Positions 46,160 to 57,213 of a DNA stretch of 64,000 nucleotides are shown here, piece after piece. Both the position numbers and the translations under genes were made by a program. The notes beneath the pieces are model-generated. The model was not told where the DNA came from, searched no databases, and worked only from the letters and a program-made list of their open reading frames with translations. This DNA comes from Cocos nucifera. Lineage: Eukaryota; Streptophyta; Magnoliopsida; Arecales; Arecaceae. Location: contig QRFJ01000755.1 of assembly GCA_006176705.1 (NCBI GenBank), positions 620,001-684,000 on the forward strand. The letters run 5' to 3'. Numbering within the stretch: position 1 is the stretch's first letter; each line of letters starts with the position of its first letter.

Positions 46160-47573
46160 TGTTATTCCAAAAATTAATTTTGATGATTATAAAATATTTA
46201 AAGGGATACTAATAATTTTGGCTTGGAAAAGATCAATTGTGTTTCAGGTTCAATAAGAAATTTCAAGTTTACTAAAGAAAGATGATGAGAGGTAAAATTA
46301 TAAATTTTATAAAATTAGATAAAATATATTTTAGAAACCTCAACAATAAGCTTAGAAGATTTTTGATCTATTGAAGGCAATTTTATAAATTTTGGATGCA
46401 TAATATGGAAGAAAATCAAGAAAAAAGATGATGAGGGCCAAAATCATAAATTTTATAAAATTAGAGAAAATCTATTTTGAAGTCTCAAGAACAAGTCTAG
46501 AAGATTTCTGATCTATTGGAGGTAGTTTCATGAATTTTGGATGCATATTTTGGGAGAAAATCAATTTTGAAGAAAAGGGTCAATCCCTAGGTCTTTCCTC
46601 ATTGAAATGGGTTGTTTGGCATGCTGTTCCTATGCCAGGGGTTGACCTCAAGGTTGACCTCTACTATTTCAAAGGCCAAAAATATAGAAAATGAGTTTTT
46701 CAGATTTCTGTCTCAGAGGTCGACCTTGAGGTCGACCCTTGTGATAGAGGTCGACCCCTGTGATGGAAAACTCTGCAATGACTATTTTTTGGTCCATTTT
46801 GGCCATATTTAATGCACTTTTAAAGCTCCCCAATAGCTCTAAACCTACCTGAATTTCTCTCTAATACTTATTGAAGATATAAAGGCTTAAAAAGGAGGGA
46901 AGAAAAGAAGAGATTCAAGCATTTATTTCAGCCATAAGCAAAAAGCCCTCTTCAAGCAAAGAAGCTTTCATTTCAAGTTCACCAATCCCTCAAAAGCTTA
47001 TTCAAGTCTTCAACAATTTTGAAAAAAAATAGAAAAACTTCTTCCTTAATTATGTATAAGTATTTTTAATATTTTATTTGCTCATTAAAAGGGCTAACTT
47101 TATATTTCATTATTGTTAACACTCATACTCTATTTTATTATTTTGATTTAAATTTTGGGGTTTCAAAACTTGGGAAGATTGATCTGAACCTTGAATCAGA
47201 TTGTATTGGATTGGCTTGTATCTGAAAAATAAATATTCTAGCTTGGGATAGCTAGGGTCATAGGTATCGATGTTGTATTCTTGTTGAATACGTTTAGTGG
47301 ATTTAAATTTTCAAGTAGAAGCTTGGAGAGTGGATGTAGGTACAAGGTTGGCACTGAACCACTATAAATCTTACTTGTTTATGGTGTGCTTGCTCTCTTT
47401 CCATCCTTATTTTATTAAATACTTGCTCTCTTACTATTTATCTTTTCATCTCACTTAAATCATCCACCTCATACAAATTGCATATCATCACATTGTCTTT
47501 GTTATTCTAATTTAGCTTTAAAATTTTAAAACTCAATTCACCCCCTCCTCTTGGGTTGCATAGCTGGGCAACA
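46160..47573 (+). repeat. 3' LTR of element F (1414 bp)
   Basis: It is the copy of 37996-39412, ending CTGGGCAACA. GAGGTCGACC units are at about 46720-46760. CCGAA follows and element E protease resumes. Confidence 0.92.
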
Positions 47574-47800
47574 CCGAAGGAGTTCAGTTCCCATATAATG
47601 ATGTGGTAAATATTGTAAATTATGATGAACACCGTGTTTTAGTTGATGATGGAAGCTTCGCCTATATATTGTTTTATGATACTTTCTTGAAAATGGGAAT
47701 ACCTAGGGATTGACTAGGACCACCAAACTCTCCGCTGGTTGAATTTTTTGGGGATTCGATACCAGTTGAAGGGGTAATCACTTTAGTCGACCTCCTCTAT
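47574..47800 (+). pseudogene. Aspartic protease, element E
   Basis: Directly after F the frame reads 'EGVQFPYNDVVNIV' and the active-site region 'HRVLVDDGSFAYILFYDTFLKMG'. The usual DN/SGS motif is DDGS here. 'PLVEFFGDSIPVEGVITL' follows, as in Tat-type proteases. A stop lies after 'GIPRD'. The enzyme would cleave the Gypsy polyprotein. Confidence 0.83.
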
Positions 47801-48960
47801 AATTCTTAGCTCATGTTGACTTCTTAGTGGTCTAAGCACCCTCAGCTTATAATGCATCCTCGAAAAACCTCTCTACATACTGCTTGAAGGTGAAGTTCCC
47901 AATGAAGCATGGAATCAAAGAGCTACAAGGTGATCAAGCCTTGGTGTAGCAATGTTACACCATTACACTACAAGGGGGCATGCAACCTGAGGTCTATCCT
48001 ATGGATGGATTGGATAGTCGAGATGAGTTGTTGAAGAACGAGGGGAACCAATCGAAGATCTCATCTCGATCCCCTTGGAAGATGGAAATAAAGATCACAC
48101 CATCCATATTGGCTCAAACCTAGGTCAAGTAACCAAAAATTATCTCACCACCTTTTTGCAGGAGAACGCTGATATTTTTGCCTGGACCCCGTCGATATGC
48201 CAGGTATTGATCCCATAGTGATGACCCACCATCTAAATATGGACCATACTCATCGACCCATGAAACAAAAGAAGAGAAACATCGTACCTAAATGCCAAAA
48301 AGTGATCGCAGAGGAGGTTGACAAGCTCCTAGGGGCAGAGTTCATCTAGAAAATAACCTACTTGGATTGGATCGTGAACATGGTTCTCATCAAAAAGGTA
48401 AACAAGAAGTGGCAGACATACATAGATTTCACCGACTTGAATAAAACCTGCTCGAAGGATAGCTACTTGCTGTCCTAAATCGATCAACTAGTACATATCA
48501 CCTCGGGGCATGATCTCCTTACCTTTATGAATGCCTTTTTTAGTTACAATCAAATTCGGATGACACCTAAAGATGAGAAGAAAATCTCTTTTATTACTGA
48601 TTGGGGTCTCTTTTATTATAGGATGATATCCTTTGGCTTAAAGAATGCAGGCATGATCTATCAGCATCTTCTGAACAAGGTCTTTAAGAAATAAATTGGC
48701 TGCAATATGGAGGTGTACTTGGATGACATGCTTGTCAAAAGTAAGTCTGCAAAAATTCATATAGAAGATCTTGAAGAAACCTATGTCACCTTTCGAAAGT
48801 ATAAAATAAAGCTGAACCCATCCAAGTGTGCTTTTAGAGTCACCTTGAAGAAATTCTTGGGATTTATAGTATCTAAGTATAGAATCAAGGCAAATCCGGA
48901 GAAGATCCGAGCAATACGGGAAATAACCCTACCAAGCCAATAAAGAAGTTCTAGCATCTT
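47801..48960 (+). pseudogene. Reverse transcriptase, element E
   Basis: 'NADIFAWTPS' near 48170 is the usual lead into Gypsy RT. The central region 48390-48700 is legible through several stops ('KKWQTYIDFTDLN', 'ISFGLKNAG'). The open piece 48707-48943 has the active site MEVYLDDMLVKS (YLDD, where most Tat elements have YVDD), then 'KIKLNPSKCAF', 'FLGFIVSKYRI' and 'NPEKIRAI'. This is standard Ty3-gypsy RT order. Confidence 0.85.
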
Positions 48961-49029
48961 ATGAAAAAAGTGTCATTGTTAAACCATTTTATCTTTAGAT
49001 CACCAGAATGTTGCCTTCCCTTCTTCCAG

Positions 49030-49389
49030 GTCCTTAAAAATCCAAAGGACTTTCAATAGATGAAAGAATGCCAACAAGCTTTTAAAGAATTGAAAAGCTA
49101 CCTTGGCTCTCCCCCACTCTTGGGTAAGTCGGAGCCTAGAGAGGAATTGAATCTATACCTTGTAGTTTTGCCTGAGGCTATAAGTGCCGTGTTGGTGTGT
49201 GAAGAAAATAAAGTTCAACATCTGATCTACTATATCAGCCAAATCTTAAGAGATGCAAAGACAAGATATACAAGACTAGAAAAGTTGATCTATACCCTAT
49301 TGATTACGGCTAGAGAGCACAGACCTTACTTCCATGTCCATACTATAATTTGGTTGGCAAATCAGCCACTTAAGATAGTTTTGCACTAA
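49030..49389 (+). pseudogene. RNase H (RT-linked), element E
   Basis: An open piece of 109 residues runs from 49060: 'CQQAFKELKSYLGSPPLL', 'LYLVVLPEAISAVLV', 'IYYISQILRDAKTRYTRLEKL' and 'HTIIWLANQPLK'. This is the Gypsy RNase H connected to RT. The second Asp region ('LYLVV') has lost the catalytic-type residues seen in active elements. Confidence 0.83.
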
Positions 49390-49589
49390 TCTGATACATC
49401 TTGATGGATCACAAAATGGACAATCGAGTTAACCAAATTCGACATCAAATGTCGACCTCGGCCCTTAGTTAAGGCATATGTGTTGGCAGACTTCGTGGTA
49501 GAATGCACAATCCCAGAATCCATGGGGCTCAAACAGTTAGAGGCGAGTCCCTCCAAAGTCAGAACAAATCCATTTGAAGCCGAAGCAAG

Positions 49590-50040
49590 TCCATTCAAAG
49601 CAAATTCCTAGACCATTCATGTTGATGAATCATCAAACTCCTTTGGTTCAGGTGCAGGGTTGATCCTTACCGGTCTAGAAGAAATTATTGTTGAATATGC
49701 CCTAAGCTTTGAATTTTTGACTACCAACAATGAAGCCAAGTATGAAGTCTTGGTTGTAGGACTCAGAATTACAAAAGAGCTGGAAGTTGAATATCTAAAG
49801 ACTTGCAGCGATTCATAACTGGTGGTCAGACACATCAGAGAAGATTTCAAAGACTGGGGGAAATATATGAAGAAATACCTACAAAAGGTGAACGACTTGG
49901 CTTCAATCTTCGTCAGCTTCGATATCCAGTGAATTCCAAGGGCAAAATTTTTTTGAGCAAATCTCTTATCCAAGCTAGTAACCTCGGCACCAACCGACCT
50001 ACCAAAAAAAACCTTCTTCAAGGTTATCCAAAGATCTAAT
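49590..50040 (+). pseudogene. Second (archaeal-type) RNase H, element E
   Basis: After the spacer 'FVVECTIPE', a second RNase H is readable: 'VHVDESSNSFGSGAGLIL', 'EFLTTNNEAKYEVLVVGL' and 'VVRHIREDFKDW', with stops near 49818 and 49930. A second RNase H in this place is diagnostic for the Tat clade of plant Ty3-gypsy elements. The open frames on the opposite strand here are shadows. Confidence 0.8.
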
Positions 50041-50149
50041 ATTGAAGAACCCTCGGCAGTGCTATAAGTGGACCATGAGCCTAACTAGATCGATCCATTG
50101 GTCATTTATCTCAAAGAAGGTACCCTCCTAAAAGATCCAAAAGAAGCTT

Positions 50150-50480
50150 GAAAACTAAGAAATTAAGCCTCCCACTATATCCTCCATGAGGGAAAGCTGT
50201 ACAAAAGATCATTCTCTTTAACCTTTCTAAGATGCCTACGACCATTCGAGGTTGATTACACCTTACGAGAAGTACATAAAAAGATTTGCGAGAACCATTT
50301 GTGAGCAAGGTTACTAGCCTATAAACTATTTTGGCAAGGTTACTACTGGCCAATAATGCAACAGGATGCAATTGACTTAATTAGGAAGTACGACAAGTGC
50401 CAAAGGAATGCCGATATAGATGATCGATGGCACTACTGACCCTCATAAGCGCACCTTGGCTATTCGCACAGTGGGGGATG
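50150..50480 (+). pseudogene. Integrase N-terminus, element E (cut by G)
   Basis: 'ILHEGKLYKRS', 'REVHKKICENHL' with the zinc-binding His pair, 'QGYYWPIMQQDAIDLIRKYDKCQ', where the first Cys of the CXXC reads Tyr, and 'PWLFAQWGM' are clear. The last motif normally continues into the catalytic Asp (WGMD), and the sequence is broken exactly there by the LTR of G at 50479. Confidence 0.85.
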
Positions 50481-53007
50481 TGAAAGAAACAGATCTAGGA
50501 TTCTAGGGTTAGTTTTTAAAATATTTTCAAAATTACAGTGGAAGAGATGAATTAATTATATGAATTCATGAATAAAATAACATAAAATCCTAGATCTAGG
50601 ATTCTATTACATGATTAAAGCATGCTATTAAATTAGAAATGAAAAGATAAGAAAATAACATGCTGATTGTATCAACATTAGAACATGCTAGATCAAATCT
50701 AAATATCAGAAAGAAGATCAGATCTTTCTTACCTTCGCAAGTTAGACTTTCTAACTCACTGATCCGGGGCTAAGGTTAATGCTACAAGCCGTACACGCGT
50801 TCGGCCTCTTCAACATTAGAACATGCAAGATCAAATCTATAGGATGTCCACATGAGCCCTCAATCACTGATAAAAAATAAAATGGCGAAAATTAGCATAG
50901 TATGCTAGTACTGTGCTAATCTTTCTTCGATGGTTGATCTGGATCTTTCTTCTTTGAAACTTGGACTCTCCAACAAGTAGAAGGAAGAAGGAAGACTTGT
51001 GAATCAGAGACACTCTCAAAACTCACAAAAGGATGGAGGAAAAGATGTAGAAGAAAAACCTTGGAAGAAGACCCTTCTTCTTCCTTGTTTCTCTCTCCAA
51101 GACATAAGATATTGTGTCTGCACAAAGTCCCATGCCCTAGCTCTTTCTCTCCCAGATTTTCTCATGCCCCAAATGCCCTCTCTTAGATCTGATTGTTCAT
51201 AAAAAATTAGGTCCAAAGATCCTTCTTATATAGAGTTATGTAGGAACCCTTCTTATATAGAGTTATGTAGGAATCCTTGTCTAGGTCAAATACCTAGATA
51301 AGGTATGTCCAAATAAGGCAATAGTTGGTGTGCCCAACACTTGGGTGCCTCCTACTTCTTTTCAGCCATGGACCACCAGCAAAGGGTGCACATTATTCCT
51401 TCTTTTCCACCAAAAAAACTAGAGGAAAAATAGGGAGTGGGTAGCACATATGGGTAGGAGTTTTGGTTTGTTAGGATTCTATTACATAGAATTTGAAAAT
51501 AAAACAAACTACTTTCCTTTGATTTGATCCACAACAACTTGCCATATAAGAAGGAGAGGGAGAGATGGGGCATGTGTGAAGAGCCTGGGGAGAGGAGTTT
51601 CCATACACAAAAATTCCAAGAAGGGCATGGGGGGAGTTGGGACTAAGGTGGCGCAAGGTTAGGAAATCCTAGTCATACTAGGATTCCTATTTTAATATGA
51701 TTTCTTGAACCAAATTAAATCAAAATAGATCTAATCTAATTAGAATAGGTCTTAGTCCAACCAAGATCTTAATTAAATCAAATTTAATTTTGATTTAATT
51801 TCTAATCAAATTAGAGATTGGGTTAATATAAGTCTTAATTGAACTAGGACTAGTTCTTCCTTGTAATTGGCTTATCCAATAAACCAATTGGACTTGATCC
51901 AATCAAGCCCAAACTAAATCAAATTAAATTATATTTAATTAGACTTAATCTCAATTCTCTAGCTTAATCAAATTAAGTTAATTAGCATTCAATTGCTAAT
52001 CGATCCTCCTGCAATGCTTTCGCTAGGTTAAACATCAATCGTATTGATTGTTTAACCTTAGAATGATTCCTAATCATCGATCAACCATCCGATCAGATTG
52101 ATAACTCTTATGTGTGTGATCCCATAGGTTTGAATCTAAATTGATAGCATAGAAATAAATTTTTGTACTAATCGAGGTGATCATCTAGCAATGGTATCCG
52201 ACAATCGGATAGGTCGAATGTGTAGAACAATATCTTTAGAACCCATGTGGATATAGTTTCCATATAATTCATCCCCTTGACCAAAATGCTCATAGAACAC
52301 TAGAATTTAACTGTTAACCCTGATTAGGTCATCTACATTATATTTTAAAATACCAAATCCATCTCATGGATTATCCTGGCCAAGATTTTGCTATATTGAA
52401 ATATAGTGATGCATCTTCTCTAACTCTTGGAGTGGTCAGTCCCATCTTAATCACTTACCAACTTTACAAGTACTTGACTATGCCCAAAAATCTTTCATTA
52501 CTAAATTAAAAATTCAGTTAGTCTAGTACCAAAGCACAGTGAGTAGCTGTAAGCCACTATGATGATCTTAGGTCTAAGGGATACTTATACCTATATCCCA
52601 TCAGAGCAATTTTCGACAGTAGAATGCTCTGAAGTTGGTCATGTTCAGTGATGATGTTTTCTTACATCTCACTTGTATGCTATACCAATATCTCCATACT
52701 CCTTGGTTAAGAGGACAACCAACCTATATGGCATACAATGATCTATGCTCAATAAATGCTATCATCCTAATTAACAGCGTATCATTTGATCGTACACTAT
52801 TTAAGAACTAATCGATAAATCCTTTTTTTATCAAAAACTAAATAGTTTTAAGGATTTTATTACCATAATGGAGTTCATTAGAAGATGTAGACTTTATGAT
52901 AAAAATATTAAAATAAATATTTTATTTATTAATAAATTAATTATAATTATAAAGTAGCTCAACCATGAATAGGCTGACGATTGGCTTAAGGATATATTTT
53001 TCAATAA
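50479..53007 (-). repeat. 3' LTR of element G (2529 bp)
   Basis: On the minus strand it begins TATTGAAAAATATATCC (TG start mutated to TA) and ends TTTCACA. It is collinear with 58224-60690 of H in inverted orientation at roughly 80% identity by eye, for example around TGAGCATAGATCATTGTATG. Open frames within (50916-51216, 51352-51656) are unsupported. Confidence 0.87.
51221..51273 (-). promoter_or_regulatory. Tandem duplication of a TATA-box segment in the LTR of G
   Basis: A 26-27-bp unit is present twice with period 27 (51221 and 51248). On the minus strand each copy contains CTCTATATAAGAAGG, a TATA-like core. The LTR of H has only one TATA-like element at the comparable place (near 59960). 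Confidence 0.65.
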
Positions 53008-53018
53008 TTTTCACTTAT
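53008..53018 (-). other. Polypurine tract, element G
   Basis: On the minus strand AAGTGAAAAT lies directly before the LTR start and just after the pol stop at 53021-53023. It is the counterpart of AAGTGGGAGAT in C. Confidence 0.75.
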
Positions 53019-53020
53019 CC

Positions 53021-53570
53021 TAAAGCCACTCGGCACAGTATCTAATACCCATCTTCGACTTGTGGTCATCGAACTCCTCTATCACCAGGATTTTGGTGAA
53101 GGGGTCAGCCAGGTTGGTCGATGTCATCTCGATCCACTATCTTTTAGAGCAGATGATAGTGGCATAGTATGTGCTTCGTCCGCTGGTGTGCTTTCGATTC
53201 CTTCGCCTGAGCAATGGCACCAGTGCTGTCATAGTAGAGCAGGGTCAGTCCATCAAAGGAGGATGCTACTTCAAGCTCGATGATAAATTTTCTCAGCCAC
53301 ATAACTTTCTTTGTAGCATCTGATACTGCGATGTACTCTACTTCACAAATAGAGTCTGCTACAATATGTTGCTTGGAACTCTTCCAGTAGATGGCTCTAC
53401 CATTTAGGATAAAGATATAATCCAACATGCTTCTACTATCATCATGGTCAGATTGAAAGCTGGAGTCAGTAAACTCCACAAGTTTTAGATTTGATTTGCC
53501 ATAAACCAACCATTGATCCTTAGTATTTCTTAAATACTTAAGAATGACTTTCACCACTTTTTAGTGGTTC
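53021..53570 (-). pseudogene. RNase H, element G
   Basis: The open piece 53557-53144 contains 'EFTDSSFQSDHDDSRS', 'WKSSKQHIVADSICEVEYIAVS', 'LYYDSTGAIAQAKE' and 'KHILCHYHLL'. The Asp and Glu positions of Copia RNase H are present. After a stop the tail 'LADPFTKIL' and 'GIRYCAEWL' leads to the pol stop at 53021-53023. It is among the best-kept domains of this element. Confidence 0.87.
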
Positions 53571-54700
53571 TCTCTTGGATTAGATTGGTATCTACTCACT
53601 ACTCTTAGTGAGTATGCCACATCTGATCTCATATATATTATGGCATATATAATAGATCATACTGTCAAAGCATATGGAACTCTACTCATACGCTCTCTCT
53701 TCAGGAGTTGTTAGACAATCCTTCTTAAAGAGAGAAATTTCATGGTCTATCGAAAGATAGCTTTTTTTGAAATTCTCTATGCTAAACCTCTTCAGCATAG
53801 CTTCTATGTACGTAAACTAGGATAACCTAAGCATCCTCTTAGATCTATCCCTATAGATCTTCATCCCTAGGATGTAGGATGCTTCATCCCAGTCCTTCAT
53901 GGAGTACTGAGATGATAACCAAACCTTTATTCCTTACAGTGCAGGGATGTCATTTCCAATTAAGAGAATATCATCTATGTACAAGATAAGAAATACTATT
54001 ACCAGACCATTTGCCCACTTATAAATGCAGGGCTTTTCTCTGTTCTTAACGAAGTCATATATTTTGATCATCTTATCAAAATGCATGTTCTAACTCCGAG
54101 ATGGTTGCTTCAATCTATAAATGGATCTTTGAAATTTGCACACCTTGGACTCATCTGTGGATGTGAACCTCTCAGGTTGTATCATATACACCTCTTCAGT
54201 CAACTCTCCATTTAGGAAAGTTGTCTTCACTTTCATCTGTCAGATCTCATAGTCTAGATGGGTAGCCATCATAAGCATTATCCGAATAGATTTAAGCATT
54301 ACCATAGGAGAGAACATCTCATCATAGTCAATACCATAATGTTAAAGATACCCCTTGGCAATCAGACGGGCTTTATAGATCTCCACCTTCCCATCTGTGC
54401 CCCTCTTTCTCTTGAAGATCCATTTACACCCAATAGATTTAACTCTGGATGGGTCAACCAATGTCCACACATCATTGATCTTCATGGATTCCATCTTGAA
54501 TTTCATAGTCTCAAGCCATTTTTCGAAATCAGGCCTCTATATTGCATCCATATAAATGATCGGATCCTCATTGTTCTCATTGAGTTCGATGGAATCACCA
54601 TCCCAGACCAAAAAATCATAATATTTATCTGGCTGTCATGGTACTCTGCTGGATCACCTTAATGGTGCAGGTGCACTAGGCTCTGGATTTGATCTAATCA
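53571..54700 (-). pseudogene. Reverse transcriptase, element G
   Basis: The active site LYIDDILL is encoded on the minus strand with YIDD codons at 53970-53981. 'MKVKTTFLNGELTEEVYM' near 54200 and the 'GCKWIFKRKRG' region near 54410-54440 are also legible. Stops and frameshifts leave no long open frame on the coding strand. The plus-strand frame 54258-54662 is a shadow. Confidence 0.82.
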
Positions 54701-55650
54701 AATTTGATTCTGGTTTAGCTACTGGTGTCGATTTTTCTACCTATTGAACTTCGTCAAGTTCAACCTTAGAGGCAACAATTTCTTCACCAAGAAACTTATT
54801 TTTTAGAAAGATTGCTTTAAGGCTGACGAATATCTTTTGTTCATCAGTATGGTAAAAAATATATTCTTTGGTTTTTTTTGGGTATCCTATGAATGTGCAC
54901 TTGTTAGACCTAGGTTAAAGTTTATCTGTGATTAACCATTTCACATAAGCCGGACATCCCCAGACCCTAAGGTATGAAAGTGCTATCTTACACCCTGTCT
55001 ATATCTCATATGGAGTTTTAACTACAGACTTGGAATCTTATTTAGAAGATAGCAAGCCAATTCAAGTGCATATCCCCAGAAGGATATCATTAAGCTGGCA
55101 AAACCCATCATGAATCAGACCATGTCTAACAGAGTCTGATTCCTCCTTTCAAACACACCATTATGCTGTGGTGTTTCTGAAGGAGTCCATTGGGAGAGAA
55201 TCCCATTCTCTTCTAGATATGTGAGAAACTCATCAGAAAGGTATTCTTCTTCTCGATCATACCAAAGAGTTTTAATACTTTTTTTAATTTATTTTTCTAC
55301 TTTACTTCGGAATCGTTTGAACATTTTAAATGAATCTGACTTATGTTTCATCAGATATACAAATCCATACCTAGATAGATTATCTATGAAAGTAATGAAG
55401 TAGAGATATCCATCTGTAGAACTAGTGCTCATATGCCCACATACATCAGTATGTACTAGACCTAAGAGCTTAATGGCTCTTTCATCTTTTTCAGTAAAAG
55501 ATGACTTGGTTATTTTTTCAAGTAAATAAGACTCACAGGTTGGAAGTGATTCACAATCACTGACTTCAAGGATTTCCTCTTGAATCAACCAATTTATCCT
55601 ATTCTTATTGATGTGACCTTGCTTACAGTGCTATAAGTAGATATCAGATA
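54701..55650 (-). pseudogene. Integrase, element G
   Basis: The open piece 55588-55289 reads 'EEILEVSDCESLPTCESYL', 'LLGLVHTDVCGHMS' with the first catalytic Asp intact, and 'YLYFITFIDNLSRYGFVYLMKHKSDSFKMFKRFRSKVEK'. Downstream near 55150-55200 a 'WTPSETPQHN'-type catalytic Glu region is recognisable. The zinc-binding His pair lies upstream near 55610 and is partly lost. Confidence 0.85.
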
Positions 55651-56340
55651 CATTATCTAATCTAGGATGCTTGCCAGTGGAATAGATTATACTAACAAAT
55701 TATGATAGTATGTATATACCATTGTTCAAATATCCAGAGAATATAGTAACACCATTCATAATGACATTACAAAATTCTTTCTTTATTAAAATTTCATAAT
55801 TGTCTTTGGCCAAAAGACCTATAAAAGTTATATTCAAAAAGAAATTAGGATAAAAATGACAATCATTAAGAATAATAGTACGAGACTCAAATACAAGCTA
55901 TAAGATTTCTAATGCTAGAACTGAAACTAGTCTTCCATCTCCAACGTTCAAAAATCTCTCACCTTACTCAAATCTTGTACTAACCTGCAACTCCTACAAC
56001 GAATTATAAATATGGTAAGGGCTACCAGTATCCAATATCCAATCAGTAATATCATAGATAGAAAAATTGCAAGGAGTTATCATATAAATATTTTGCCCAG
56101 CAATAGCTTGCTTCTTTCTCGATCTATTTGGATCCAAGGAGGCAATATATTGAGGATAGTTTCTTTTCCAGTGTCATCGCTTCTTGTAGAAGAAGCACTC
56201 AACTCTTATTGGACTTTATCTTCTTGGTCTAGCCCTGCACAGATGTCCCAGCCTGAACTTGCACCTTCTTGGACTTCTTCTTCTTATTCTTTGTTGGGAT
56301 TAAACCCGCTCCTACTGAAATTTGACTCGGTCCCAAGGTA
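55651..56340 (-). pseudogene. Protease and gag C-terminus, element G
   Basis: Protease text matching H lies near 55960-56060, with stops. The gag end at about 56170-56300 has the Lys-rich 'KNKKKKSKKVQVQAG' and a decayed zinc knuckle, CFFYKKR-stop-HWKRN, whose second Cys is Tyr, as in H. Upstream gag and leader are missing. Confidence 0.75.
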
Positions 56341-57213
56341 ATCCTAGGATGGCCGACCTTCAATCAGCAAGTTGATCTTCTAGACTTCGTGGGCAAGCTA
56401 CAGAGCCTGCGAAGCATTGCGAACTCCATCCAGATGAGCTTGAATAGTAAAAGTGATCATTTTCTACTTGACAGTAAGGTTTGAGTAGCAGAGCCCAATT
56501 GATCCAACTCTATTTGGTGACAAGTTGTGAAGGCAGCCAAATTCCTCCATTATAAATGGCTGGCTCTGGTCGAATCCCTTTTGGACGAACTTGAGTAGTG
56601 AAAGCAGTTGTCTAAGCAAGTGACAAAGCATTCAATCCCTACGCAGTCTGGTTTGGCCAAGCTTGAGGCCGACTGAACTCCTTTCCAATCAGATCTCTTT
56701 CAAGTTGGGCCTCACCATCATAGATTAAATCCTACGATAGGGATCATTGATTGGTAGAGCTTGCCCCCTAGATGAGCTCCAATGCAGTCTTATTGAATCT
56801 GGAATCTTGAATATGCCAGTCAGAGTTGACAAAAGGATCTCATCTTCAAATTATCCATTTGCAAACCATCCAAAAGGCTCCTTCAAGCCAAACTCCTTCT
56901 TGTCACCCAAAGGGCTCCGTCTAGTTGCCAAGCAGGGTCCTTTCAGTCGAATTCCTTACTGATGCCCTAGAGAACTTTGTCGGCTATGTAGATTCAGCTC
57001 CCAACTCAATGCAAACTAATTAACATGCAGGCAACCTTAGAAAAGCCTGAACTTTTTTAGAACTGAAGTGATATGAAACTCTTCATCACCAATAGCTGTT
57101 CCATCTAAACTTTAACTATGAAATCCCAACAGACTGGCACATTACGATAATGAACACTATCCTCCATAAATAAACTCCACATGACCTCGAACGGCCCACT
57201 ATCAGATAGCTAT
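56341..57213. other. Unassigned segment between G and a probable LTR
   Basis: It has a higher GC content than its neighbours. Short motifs recur loosely (CTCCTTCAAGCCAAACTCC, CCTTTCAGTCGAATTCC, TTTCAAGTTGGGCC) like the 3' non-coding region of some Gypsy elements. No domain was recognised on either strand. It might be the tail of element E, but there is no proof. Confidence 0.35.

Larger units (their letters stand above)
37996..47573 (+). mobile_element. Element F: SIRE-like Copia derivative with gag but no pol (9578 bp)
   Basis: LTRs of 1417 and 1414 bp with TGTT...GGCAACA ends, a primer site with two changes, a polypurine tract and a CCGAA target duplication delimit it. The inside holds a SIRE-type gag with an intact zinc knuckle, a TCGA-palindrome block, a short ORF, then 3.6 kb of AT-rich DNA. 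I found no protease active site, integrase, RT or RNase H motif in it. It would depend on proteins from a relative such as element A. Confidence 0.88.
36910..50480 (+). mobile_element. Element E: Tat-like Ty3-gypsy retrotransposon, split by F and cut by G
   Basis: The domain order is gag, protease, RT, RNase H, a second RNase H, integrase. That order and the second RNase H of the plant Tat clade identify it. The left part of gag is missing at B, so B probably inserted in gag. F splits it between gag and protease with the clean target duplication CCGAA. G starts within integrase at 50479. All pieces carry stops. E is the oldest layer of the stack in this window. Confidence 0.85.
50479..56340 (-). 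mobile_element. Element G: Angela/Tork-like Copia element, 5' end missing
   Basis: The minus-strand order from the right is gag end, protease, integrase, RT, RNase H, polypurine tract, 3' LTR. The 5' LTR, leader and most of gag are absent to the right of about 56340. It is the same family as H (LTRs and gag zinc-knuckle region similar) but in the opposite orientation. Its LTR end interrupts the integrase of E. Confidence 0.85.

Noticed and set aside
54258..54662. Open frame of 134 codons on the plus strand
   Set aside because: It is antisense to the RT of element G, whose motifs are clear on the minus strand.
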